Shown here: one piece after another, positions 1 through 10,900 of the stretch
Position numbering within the stretch: position 1 is the stretch's first letter
Layout: every line of letters begins with the position of its first letter
Assembly: GCA_037903355.1 (NCBI GenBank)
Contig: JBAJFE010000018.1
Coordinates: 1,116,001-1,180,000, forward strand
Direction of reading: 5' to 3'
Source of the DNA: Trichuris trichiura
Taxonomy: Eukaryota > Nematoda > Enoplea > Trichinellida > Trichuridae
DNA: 64,000 nucleotides
Program-made: the position numbers and the translations under genes
Notes under the pieces: generated by a model
Databases searched by the model: none
Seen by the model: the letters and a program-made list of their open reading frames with translations, nothing else
Told to the model about the DNA's origin: nothing

Positions 1-1632
1 GAGTTTACAATTATTTTCCTTCTCAATGGTTAGCGTTATCTGGTTGGGGAAAAGACTATTCAGGTGTTCCAAGAGAGTTTCTTCACTGCCTGATTTTATG
101 ATGGCAAAGATGTCGTCTACATATCTTTTGAAAATGATAGGAGGGGCACAGTCTTGCAGAGTGCTGAAGGCTTTTTCTTCGAGATGTTCCATGAAGATCT
201 CCGCAAGTATGGGGGAGAGTGGACTGCCCATAGGCGCACCGTCCTTTTGTGAGAAGAAACTATCCTGGAATCTGAAGTAGTTGCCCTCGCGCATGCAGAA
301 CGACACTAATTTAACTATGTGGGTGGGGTTTAATTTCGTCCTCTGCAAGATGGTGTCATCTGCATCTAACAGAGTTTGAAGCAAGTTGATGGTATATTTT
401 ATGGGAACGCTTGTGAAAAGGTCTTTTACATCGTAACTGACCATGATGTCACCGGGCTGCATTTTTATGTCTTTTAGTGTGGAACAAAATTCTTTACAAT
501 TTTTAACATTGGACTCGCGTTTACCGGTTAGGGGTTGGATTATAGTTTTTAGATATGAACAAAGTCTTGAGGTGACACTATTAATGCTGGAGACAACTGG
601 TCTTAGAGGGACACCTGGTTTGTGGATTTTGGGAAGGCCGTAAAGTTCAGGGCACCTAGTGTTACTGATGTATGAGAGACTACGGTTTATTTTAGAAATA
701 ATTGGGTCTTGGGGTTCATTGGCGAAGGAGTCTAACATATTTTGCAAAAGTTTTCGGGTCTTATCGGTCGGGTCTTGTTTTATGGGACGGTAAACGGGGT
801 TGCTGAGGAGCTCATTTATCTTTTGTGTTTAGATGTTCCTATCCAGTGTAACAACCGTATTACCTTTGTCAGCCTTCGTAATCACAATGTCCGTTCTAGA
901 TTTTAGACTTTTAATGGTCCCCCGTTCTGAACTACTTAGGTTTGGGGTCGGACGATTGTTGTTGTTGTTGCGCAATACTAGGCTGGAGATGTGACCTTTA
1001 ATTTCTTTAGCCACTTTAGGATCGGTTTGCGCGAGACCGTACTCTGTGGAGGCAATTATATCTAGAATCGGGGGGTTCTTAGGAGTGGGAACGAAATTTA
1101 AACCTTTGCCTAAAACTGCTTTCTCATTGTCGTTTAGAACAAGGGAGCTGAGGTTAACGATAGTTTTATCTGTGTTATTGAGTGAAGATGATGGACGCGC
1201 TTGCTTATTGTTGGACCTACGGAACTCCTAGGAGCGAGAACAATATAGGGATTGGAACTTTCTGTCTAGAAGGGGTGTTTGGTTTATTTTTATTAGGGAA
1301 CTGGTATTTTTAATGTGGAATCTCAGTTGGATGAGAAGGTCCGGTCTTAGAGAGTCAGAAAGGCAGGTTGAGGAGCTGTTAGAAACATACCTTAAGTGGA
1401 CCATTGATTTCCTATGGTCCATGATAGTGGACCTCAACAGGGAAAAACCGGTGGATTTTAATAAATTACTCGTTCGTTGACTGTGCGCGTGGTTCCATTT
1501 TAGATGGAAGCTTTTTGGCAGCAGGCCAGCGTCACGACATTTAATCAGGAAGGTAAGCTTACCGAGTGTTGATGTAAGCTTGCTATTTGTCTGTTCTAGC
1601 AGCTTAGCTGCTTCAAGGATGGTGGACCTCAA
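1..1632 (-). pseudogene. Penelope-like element reverse transcriptase, broken, runs off the left edge
   Basis: One frame on the minus strand is open from about 1632 to base 1 apart from two in-frame stops, at 1228-1230 and 829-831. It reads through the typical order of Penelope-like reverse transcriptases: an N-terminal region, the block DIVITKADKGNTVV, then LYGLPKIHKPGVPLRPVVS, then DGAPMGSPLSPILAEIF, then the catalytic KRYVDDIFAI near 118. The YVDD box and the LPKIHKP motif separate it from LINE and retroviral enzymes. The expected C-terminal GIY-YIG nuclease would lie left of the window. A 14-base direct repeat (1427-1440 and 1622-1635, in frame) makes a short peptide duplication (LLRST) near the N-terminus. 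The stops mean this copy is dead, but the frame is otherwise intact, so the insertion is not ancient. The family call is firm; the true 5' end is not determined. Confidence 0.9.
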
Positions 1633-2087
1633 CAGACTATCTGACGTAATCGCATGCTTTCGCTGGCAGACGAGTTAGCGCAAGTTGTAATAGCAAAGTG
1701 AAAATGTTTTTAAGTTAGGAATTTCCACGCCCACGTCGCTGCGAGATCCGTTGTACCAAACCGGGTAGTAATCAATTCTTTTAAGCTTTTGGATAAAAAT
1801 GACCGCGGGAGTGATTGAACACTACCATATGTGAAAGTTCGGAGCGGTGCACAGTGGTTTTAGAGCCCACCAACTGATACATGACCATGAAGCACCACTC
1901 TTAAGGCGGTTACAAGCGACCTATCCGAATTGGCAGAAGTTTAAAGTCCAGCTGAGTTTAAACCTGTACCTGCACACACTTAATCAGTTGTTAGCGTTTG
2001 TTTGAATCATTTTCTGACCAGGTTACAGTGTTAATGCGTCCGCTGCGCAGTTTTAGTTCCAATGGTCGTCGTTACTAAGCGAAAGTA
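1633..2087. other. No gene seen
   Basis: This stretch lies between the Penelope-like relic and the next gene. It should contain the 5' end of the retroelement and the promoter of the plus-strand gene. I saw no convincing exon, terminal repeat or RNA gene. Confidence 0.4.
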
Positions 2088-3257
2088 ATGGTAAAATGCA
2101 GCTCGCTTTTCGGCCGCTTCTGTACAAAGCCTTATAAGAGAACTGATTCTTATCCGGTTGGTCTTAACGCGCTAGCAAACATGCCGGAGATGCAGATTCA
2201 AATGCAAGATGCAAAAGATCAAGTAGGCAAAGCTGAGAAAAATAAGAGATTGGAAAAAAAAGAAACAAGGATTGCCATTGACGAGATGGAGGCAGGTAAA
2301 CGGGATAAAAAGCAAACGGAGAGTAACGCAAACGAACAATCGCTAACCAATGCCGATGGAAAAGATATGAAACCGGCTCAGAAGCTAGCCAAGGAGCCGC
2401 CTCCAGCCACTAATTCAAGTGACAATTGGGAAGACTTGCAAAAGGGCGGTAGTCTTTACGTCACCGCGGAAGATGTTGTTCGAGCAATAATGTACATAGA
2501 AGAAAATGATAAAGCCGAATACAAAGTAAAAGGATCAATTTTATTCTTCTTCTTCTCCTTGTTCGCATTGTTGATCCTGTTTAGAAGTTAGAAAACATTT
2601 TCGAAGGAAGAGTCAGAACGGCTCAACCGAAATGCCATACAACCGCTGTTTCGCTGGTAGCGCATGGAATAGCGTTGACATGTCAGCAGCTGTATTCTTT
2701 CCATATAATCCATCGTTTGCCGACTATAATAGTGGCGCTCCTCTGTGGGGTTTTGCTTCAATTAATTGCCAGTAAGGCGCACGCTTAATAGTCGAATAAT
2801 CTGACGAAAGAAACAACTTTAGGTAAGAACGCAAAGAAACAACGAAATAGCACCGAGTACGCGAACTGCATGATGTTTTGGACTGTTTTGGGGGTGTTTC
2901 TCCGTAATGACAATGTTTCCTTTATTCGGAATAGTGCAACCAAGTCGAGTTGACTATGGTGTCTTCTTCGTAGCTTACACAATCTACTTTGTCATCTACA
3001 CAGTGAGCACTGCCCCGATGAATACGGTGCAATTCTTTTTCGGACTTTCCATGCTGCTCGGCTTGCTGCTTACCGATGTAAATTATTTCACCAATGATGG
3101 TCCCGTCCAAGTAATGGAATACGCTGCTGCTGGATACTTCTTTATAGCCAGCGCATTGTCCCTGTACATGCTAGCTCACGCGCTTCTGCATTCCGAGGGT
3201 CCACTTCTTTCGCTTCCTTTGGGTCGATCCTTAATTGACGTAATAGAATTGTTTTGA
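2088..3257 (+). CDS. GPR1/FUN34/YaaH-family (acetate/succinate transporter-like) membrane protein with long N-terminal extension
   Basis: Four exons join in phase: 2088-2525, 2585-2771, 2823-2903 and 2935-3257, giving up to 342 residues (318 with the ATG at 2160 or 311 with the one at 2181, which may be nearer the true start). The first about 145 residues are hydrophilic, rich in Lys, Glu and Gln. The rest is six hydrophobic segments. Aligned from memory to bacterial SatP, the order and spacing agree: helix 1 with HGIALT, helix 2 ending GVLLQLIAS (family GGxxQIxAG), helix 3 with MMFWTVLGVF (family SYGSFWLTL), helix 4 YGVFFVAYTIYFVIY, helix 5 NTVQFFFGLSMLLGLLL, helix 6 AAGYFFIASALSLY, then LPLG (family LPxG). 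The family motif NPAPLGL is not conserved. Intron 3 is only 31 bp. The family moves short-chain carboxylates across membranes in microbes and fungi; the role in a worm is unknown. The topology is well supported, the family assignment moderately. Confidence 0.6.
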
Positions 3258-4248
3258 TGGATATTTTTAATCTAATTGCATTTGTAGCTTTTGCCATTGC
3301 TTCTGCACACGTTGGGAATAAACAGTTAATTCGCTTTTAATCTGGCGCACTATTAATAGGTGATCTTTAACCTGCGCATACTCATTACGGTTGGGCGACG
3401 CTCTTGCATGTTATGCATGTAGGCATACATAAACCAAACGTCCTTTACTAACGTGTCTTAGCGTTTGGACTTTGTTTACTTCTTCTTTAGACCATAGTTT
3501 CTCACCTTTTTTTGTGCCACATTTTTTAGATGTCGCTGGCGCTGTTGCGCTGCGGGTTTTGTAATGTCGGTTCCGCTGGGCGCTGGTTTGATCACAGGCA
3601 CCTCTTTTGTAGGGTCCATTGGCCTATTGGGGCTGACTCGTGGTGAACAGGGCGTGGCCAGACGTCTAAAACCAGTCGCACTTTTTGGTTTTGAGAATCA
3701 CTGTTTCAAAGCCATAAGGATGGTCTTATTAATATTAACGATGTAAAGAGGCTTGAAGATGCAGCGTTTTTCAATGATTGCTAGAAACGCTATGACGGTA
3801 TTTGTTTTCAATGCAAAGGCGGCTATCAAAATACAGTCAGCTCTCGTTATCCGCGGTCAATTCGTCGTGGAAGTTGAGCGTTACACTGCGTTAATAGGAT
3901 ACCCTATGAAAAAGACCGAATAGCTTGTATTCCAGCCGCGTATTTCGTCTTACCCCCTTGAATTCCTTCGGGAACGGATCCTTTGAAGCTTGGTACTACG
4001 GAATCTAGCTATGAGGTAATGACATCAGTGAGACTGCTCTTGTTCAATGGATCCAGCCAACAGAGTCCAGGTCGTTAGATAAAAGAAAGTAATAAAAGAT
4101 GCTCTTTCTTTAAACGCCTGGGAAGCGCCTTGCTTTAATGAGCTAAGCGATGTACTGGTGCGCGGAACGGGTACAGAGCAGAGAAAATATAAAATAAACT
4201 GGCGACTTCAGGAGAAATACTGAACCGTTTGGCGCATCAAGAATCAGT
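3258..4248. other. Gene-free stretch with one old MITE
   Basis: Apart from the MITE-like sequence at 3493-3703, no coding or structural signal was recognised. The end of the upstream membrane-protein gene and the degraded 3' part of the Tigger relic border it. Confidence 0.4.
3493..3703. mobile_element. Probable old hAT-type MITE
   Basis: The left end CATAGTTTCTCACC is nearly the same as the left end of the better preserved element at 49289. The right end, GGTTTTGAGAATCACTG, is the inverted counterpart of the TIR. The interior is GC-richer than its surroundings, as in the other copy. The flanking 8 bases no longer match clearly, so the copy is old and its limits are approximate. Confidence 0.4.
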
Positions 4249-5741
4249 TTATCCACTTTCTGTAGGTGGGCACGGATCTCTTGGAAACTGGCCAGTTCTA
4301 CGGTTTCTTGAATTTCTTGGTAGCGCAACTTCTCTCCTTAAAATGCTAGGTTCCGCAGCTATGCGAGCTTTATTTAAAAACATTGTTATAGGAAGCTGTA
4401 TCTGCCTTCTCTTTGCTTGATCAAATAAGTCTTGTAGCGGCTTCAACGAAGCCGTTATTTTTCGTGTAACTATGATGCCACGTTCCATGGACGGATCGTA
4501 TTCAGCAATCATATCCTTTAGGACTTGTGCGTGCCGGAAAATACTGGCAAGCTTTTGCAGCATCCAATCCGAGAGTGTTTGAGCTTCTGTATCTTCCATA
4601 ACGTCGTTGTCGCTGCTCGTAGGTGGTTGCATCAGTTCCTCAAGTTCCTCGCTGGTGAACGGTTCTCCACAATCTTCTATGTGCTCTTTGATATCGTCTT
4701 CTATCATGTTGGAAAAAGCCTCACCTCCCAACTCCTTGGCAATATTCACTATGTCCATGACCTGCTCATCGACGGTACGTAAGTTCTCGCGTTCGCTGAC
4801 TGCTTCTACCCACAAAGTTTCTAGCAACCACTGACTGTTCTAGGCTTTATCTGGTGTACCGCCTACGCAATGAGGGCGGTAGCATCTGCTGTCGAGAAAC
4901 GCTTCCGCAGGCCGGTAAGATTGCGATCAGGATTAGCGTAGAGGGTATTACGAAGTTTCCTGAATACGAGACGAGTATAAGTAGCCTTAATTCATTTTAT
5001 AGCGCCCTGACCCAGTAGCTGTAGTAGTGATGTCGAGTTAGCGGGCAAGGATTTCACCTCGGCGTTCTCATTAGCGAAGCAAACAGATTGCGGGTGACCG
5101 GGAGCGTTACCAATTACGAAAATGATCTTGAAAGCCATTCCCTTTTTTCCAGGTATTTTTTCACTCCAGGAATGAAGCATTGGTTCAACCATTCCGTAAA
5201 AAGAATAACCGTCATCCACGCCTTGTTGTTGTGCTGCCAGAATACCGGCAGGCAACTCTTGTTCTTGTTTCTTTTCGACCGAGGATTACAAGTCCGGTGG
5301 ACAAGGCGAGGCTTTATCACATGCCTCACAGCGTTGCCACAGTGCACAAGAGTGAGTCGATCTTTCAGTGGCTTGAATCCCGGGGCTTGCTTTGCGCTCT
5401 TGTGGATGTACGTGCGTTCTGACATTTGCTTTCAGAATAATACTGACCCGTCGCAATTGAAGACTTGTTCCGTGAGATAGCCCTTTCGGTCCACTATCTC
5501 TTAGAATTTCTCCGGGAATGTCGAGGTAGTTACGTAATCAGCCGATGCCGTTTCCCCACTGATCTTTAAGTTCTTGAGGTTGAAGCGCTTCACGTCCTTT
5601 GCTAGCAGTAAACTTTTTTCTCTCGTTCTCTGCAACCGCGCCAGAGAAGTGCTCATATAAGTTCAGCGCTTTCTCCAGAATAACTTTTCCGTTGACAGGG
5701 ACCTGTTTCCCCGGCAGGTCCTCTATCCCATAGGTTCTCAA
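4249..5741 (-). pseudogene. Tigger/pogo-type transposase relic
   Basis: Reading on the minus strand, pieces in several frames follow the order of a Tigger (TIGD/pogo) transposase. A CENPB-type segment lies near 5740-5540. Next comes RTYIHKSAKQAPGFKPLKDR with KAWMTVILFTEWLNQCF (5425-5114), then the DDE segment FVIGNAPGHP plus STSLLQLLGQGAIK (5255-4992). The C-terminal acidic segment (4827-4249) contains TSEELEELMQ. The second catalytic Asp of the usual VDNAPGH box is Gly here, and at least two frameshifts separate the pieces. It is therefore inactive and older than the Tigger copy at 18.5 kb. No terminal repeats were found. Confidence 0.85.
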
Positions 5742-5947
5742 AGTGGGCGATGGGAACCTTATGCGTGGGCGTTGGGAATCACATAAGGGGAACTCTGGCA
5801 GAATTATCCCTAGCGCAGGAGGGTTTTCAAAGAGACCTTTGTAAGAAGGATCTTTCTTAACTCGCCCTCACCAGAAGTGGCGGCGGAAACTTCGGAGGAG
5901 GTCAAGTGGGGATGGAGCGCGCAATGGAACAATGGCATTTTTCTTAG

Positions 5948-6184
5948 CTCAACCCGAACAGAAGTGTACGCGGCAAGTTATGGGCTGCTGTAGAAAACTT
6001 CCTTATTGCGTTTCCATCGTCTTATCTAACGGAACGCGGATTCAGCGCGATTACGGAGCTGTTAAGTAGCAAGAAAAGTCGGCTGGATATAGTGAATCGA
6101 GACGACCTTAGACTGATGGTGACAAAGATGCAGCCAAACATAGACAACTTGCTCGTACTGCATCAAGCAGACTCATCACATTGA
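5948..6184 (+). pseudogene. C-terminal dimerisation domain of a hAT/ZBED (SCAND3-like) transposase
   Basis: An open frame ending TGA at 6182-6184 reads NFLIAFPSSYLTERGFSAIT followed by LLSSKKSRLDIVNRDDLRLM and ends with HQADSSH. This is the conserved tail of hAT-derived transposases and ZBED/SCAND3 proteins (family pattern FPSSYLxExGFSAxxxLxxKxRxxLDI). Only this tail is recognisable; upstream the frame is stopped at 5945-5947 and nothing of the catalytic core was seen. It abuts the Tigger relic, so this 2 kb is a nest of dead DNA transposons. Confidence 0.8.
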
Positions 6185-6917
6185 GTAGTTTCCGTTTGTG
6201 TGCAGTCGCAAACTTGCGTTATAGTTTCTTTTCGCTTAAGCGTTTTCATTTCAATCTGATTTATTGTCACTACAATTCTGTTTGGTGTGGGTAAAAAAAC
6301 AAATAGACGCATATTTGTTATTTTTTTCAGGAAAGGCTTATGAATGCTTCTTGCTTATGTGACTCTGTATTCTGAAAAATGTGAGAAGAGATATGAAAGG
6401 CAAGCAGAAATTTTCCCATCGTAAAATGGTTGGTGGAAAAGCAGGAGTGGTATAGTACGTCTACCACGTGACGAAGAGTCTTTTCTGCAAAATTTTCTCT
6501 TGAGTAGTGGTATTGCAAAAGTTTTCCCACCCGGGGGCGACGGAGGGAAAAGTTTGAGGACCTAATGACCTCTCGGCTACGCCACGTCCTACCTTCCAGC
6601 CAATCAGCGGGCCCAAAATTGACGAATTAGAATTGGGAGGCACTAGCGCTCGGGAACGTTCACAGGGGGGCGGTGGAGCGAAACGCTTGAGAACTTATGC
6701 TCTATCCAAACGCTTAGCGCTTTTTCTGCTTTCACGAAGACTTTCTTGTGAACTACAGCAATTCTTTTCGCCAATTAAGGGTCGGGATGCACGGTTCCTC
6801 AAATCTCAGCTTCCTGCCGTTTATCTTACGAATATTGGATTTATCCTTCCCTGTCTTGCGGCCCGAATCGGCACCTGACAACCCGCTTTTCAAGAGATTT
6901 AGGACTTTTACTTTCTC
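6185..6917. other. No gene seen
   Basis: Only short frames in competing phases occur here. No splice-bounded exon or repeat structure was recognised. Confidence 0.35.
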
Positions 6918-7369
6918 ATGAAAGGGGTAGACGCTACGTTGTCTTCTAGCTGTAGAGGCACCGCTCTGTTCGTTTGCCTTCTATCAGCTATCCTCCTATG
7001 CGACACCAGCTACACGATGCGAAAGTTCAGACCTACCATGCTGGAAGGAAACTGATGTTTGCGCATGGCGAATAGGCTCGACAACGCGCACAAAGCCATA
7101 ACGAACAATCAGAGAAATGACAAGGCCTCATTAGGATTGTGCACGGTTTAGAGAACGTTGTAGGCAAAAAAGTCTTTCGCGCCCGGGCAGACGAATACGC
7201 TGCTGCACAGGCATGCAACGACACTAGTACAATTACAACGCCGGCCAACTGTGCGTGTGAACGTCTTTGTAAAAGATGTTGTCACTATTTTACACCGAAC
7301 TGTGTTGTACAGAATCCGCGGATAACGAGGGCCGACTGTATATCTAGGGCCAAAGCAGGGTGTGCCTAA
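6918..7369 (+). pseudogene. Possible decayed Cys-rich secreted protein gene
   Basis: An ATG at 6918 opens a short frame with a signal-peptide-like core (TALFVCLLSAILLCDTS) that stops near 7053. The same frame reopens, and a Cys-rich tail is read in another frame to a stop at 7369 (CACERLCKRCC, then further Cys). An AATAAA signal follows at 7438. I could not connect the pieces by clean splice sites, so it may be a relic or a wrong model. The family is not recognised. Confidence 0.22.
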
Positions 7370-7983
7370 TCGCCTTTCGCCGTTCGCAAAGAAGCTGAGA
7401 CGGGGTTTCACATTTTTCAAAAAAGAGCCCAACTCATAATAAAATTAAAATATACATTTTTTCAGTAAATAACACTACGCATGGCTTATCTATTAATATT
7501 AAGAATAATTTGGTTATTATTTTGATGCTGGTGACGCGTCCTGGTTGTAGCTATAGTTAAAAATCGCCCTGTTTGTAAGTTAAAAATTTTTTGTCCAGCA
7601 CTTTGTAAAACGTAATTATGTTGACGGAAGTACGCAAAAAAATTTTTTCTTATGCGAGAGACGTTTTGCGCAGGAAGCTGTCGATAGATTCAAATTCAGA
7701 ATGGCGGCGCAGTTACGTTTCCTTGGTGCTGTTGGGTTGGAAATTTCTAAAAACCATTTACGAAATATTTTAAAACCAACTTTTTGTTTTTATCGCCTAT
7801 TAAGAAAACGTTTAAGCAAAATGGAAAATCTGTACCTAACTGCACTTTTAAATTACAGTTCAGTACGTTCGGTTACGGTAGAATCGGTGACTGTGATTTT
7901 CAGGCAGTCTCAACGTTCGACCTGTGCGCTGCTCAGGCTTCTCTGTCACTGTGCACTCCTTGTTCGCGCTTCCGTCGTTCAGT

Positions 7984-10900
7984 ATGTCGTACGCAAATTC
8001 AGGTAAGTTCCCACTTACCGTTAATTTTGTTTTGTTTACTATTAGTCCTTGAAATGAGTCCCTTCGCTAACGGCTGTGTGAGGCGATCATGCTAAGCAGC
8101 GCGAGCCGTTTAAAAACATCCAGTCAACTTTCGAAAAGGTCGACCAGCAATGTCTCAGCAACCGGTCGTCTAGTTGTAGCTAGGAATTTATTGTTTACTC
8201 GTAACTCAATGGCTTCCATTGTGTACTTATACTTTGCCCTTCCTCCTGCCATTCATCCTGCCATTGGCCTTAACAGCCATGGCAGCCTTTTATTGCTGCA
8301 CCATAAATAGCTCCTGCAAGCTTTCTAGCGGTTTTTTAGGGTTTAGCGCATTTTTCAAAAATAAATACTAGTAGAGGTCAGTTTCCGTATCCGAAAATGA
8401 AGACCGTTTCCTCTTAGCATTGTAGGCTACTTCCCAATTTATTCAGTAATGCAGTAAAAGTTGCCTCCGTCAAAATCTCCTTGAATAAATTTAATTTTTG
8501 AATCTTAGTAAACAGTTACAAGATATTTAGTCAATCACATTGTCTTTTTTCAAATCCTAAAACAGTTAACCTTTCCTCCGACCTCCCAACAATCTGCTAA
8601 CAGGTGACGTGACGATTTAAGTTATCTTCTTTTCATTGCAGGGAAGATAGTGGCAACACTTTTCGTACTACAGGTGGTTATAGCCGTGGCGGGAAGCGAT
8701 AGAGACTACTATGAGATGTTAGGGGTTGATAGGAACGCTAATGAGCAAGAGATTCGCCGCGCCTTTAAAAAACTTGCGCTCTCCATGCATCCCGATAAAA
8801 GAAAAGTAGGTAACCCTTACAAATACGAATTGCAATGGAAACTTCCATCAGGACGACCCGCAAGCCCATGAAAAGTTTATCGAAATCAACGAAGCATACG
8901 AAGTTCTTAAAGATGCTGGAAAAAGAAAGTTGTATGACAGTCACGGGAAGGAAGGACTGAAAAATTTCGACAACCCATCTTGGACCAGGGAAGCTCCTGC
9001 TTTTGACTTCGGTACGATCCTTTCTCCCAATCACCATTTTGCCACGTTTTTGCTTTTCAGCTTTCTTTCGTCATCATCCGAAAATAACAGTCCTGTCCGA
9101 GTCGAACTTTGGCGCTCTGGTTTTGGAAAGGGGCACCAGATGGTTTATCTACTTTTTTTCGCCTCTTTGCTCGCACTGCCACGAGCATGCACCCTTAGTG
9201 CGTTATCGGTAGTTGTACTACTTCTTTTCTCTCTATCCTTGCATTGCTTCTAGTGGCTAAAAGTTGCCAATGAATTCGGCGACTCACTTCATGTTGCTGT
9301 ACTTGATTGCCTCGATTACGTTTTCTTATGTAATCGACTAGACATCCATCGGTACCCAATGTTCAAGATGTACCCTGAGGTGGGCAGTCTGGTAGACGGA
9401 AACACTTTTAACTTGTTTGCTCCCTTTCAGGGCAAGTACTACGTCGGTCACCCTTCTTTTCAAGCGTTATTAGACTTTGGCAACGAATTTTTGGAAAGAG
9501 ATATTGTTGACCTTTCCTACGAAAAGCTTTTAAATGATCAGCATGCTTCGTCTTGCAAGAAAAGCCGAAAAGCTGCGCTGGTCGCGTTTTGCTCACTAAA
9601 CGACCTTTGTTTGGATATGGCCGACCTGCTGAAGCTCAGCTACTTGTTACGGCCGATGGCGTTTGTGGCTAAAGCGGATTGCAGTGAAGACGAGACACTG
9701 TGTTACCACTTGAACTTTTCTTCCGGCGTGGTATGCGCTTATATAAAATCTACTGATCGCCGTACAAGTTAAACACTTTATTGCACCTGAAAACATTACA
9801 GGCGTTTTATCCCAGTGGATTCAGTGAACTTCACGATGCATTCAGCATAACCAGTACACAAAGCCCGGTAGAGATCGCTGACGAAATTATAAGGACGATA
9901 ACTTCGAAATTCGAAATCAGCGAACAAGATTTATCGGTACGTCATTGTATGATTTGATTACTCTAATTTTGTAGGTAATTTCTTCACCTCGTTTCAAAGT
10001 CAGAAACGGCTAGCGCTACTTCCATATAAGTAACCCAAGTACAAAACAACTTGTTGCAGAAGTTGCTTACCTTTGGCCGTAGCTTCTTCGTATTACCATT
10101 TCTTGGTGTTAGGGCGCATATGTAAATAATTATTATTCAAAAATACGAACTGAGGAACGGGGATTAAGACTTCGAAATGCGTCGAACCCGATTCCACCGT
10201 TGTTTTTTTGTTGCTATAGGAAGGTAACAGAGGGCGCAAGTATTCCTTGAATGTGCATCAAACGGCTCTTCTAACTGCGATGGTTAACCTAAAGACGGCT
10301 TTTTAAAATACGCATATCTATTTCGCCGGCTTTCCATGTCTGAAAGCGAGCCAAGCAGCACCATGTTTTCTCACAAATTCTTTTATCTGCTCTTGAAATA
10401 TACGTTCTCTGCCAGTTGTTCGTCCGAGAAGAATCGATGTCCTGTTCAAGCTTTTTCAAATGAACAAAACAAGTGATAGCCTAAAAGGCCGAATCAAGGC
10501 TATGCAGAGGGCGGGGCTGTACGTCGTGGAGTTAGCGCCTTCCTTGCAGTCAATGGTTCGACGTTCGTAAAAATATGGAAAACCTACAGCTTATGGAAAT
10601 TCCCCATCCTCCATCCAAATCCTAAGCCGCCCCTTCTATCATGTTACTTATTCTGTCCACCGAAAAACAGCTTAAGAGGCTTCCTCTTCGTTTTAATTGA
10701 AGTCTGCAAGAACAGGCGTCTTGTTTGACGAATTTGCAACCAAAGCTTTTTTTTCTGGCACCTTAAAGACGGTTGTAGACGTTGGAATCTGTACTTTTGA
10801 AATCAATGGAAATTACTTCGAAATTTTGGAACCTCTTTTCCAAAGATTGAATGAACGCTTTAGCCTCAAAAGTCTGGCGCTCTAAAGCAGGACGACCACG

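Noticed and set aside
7701..8095. Overlapping open frames of about 100 codons just upstream of the DnaJ gene.
   Set aside because: A short ATG exon (7984-8002) in a third frame joins in phase to the signal peptide of the DnaJ protein; the longer frames are probably 5' leader.
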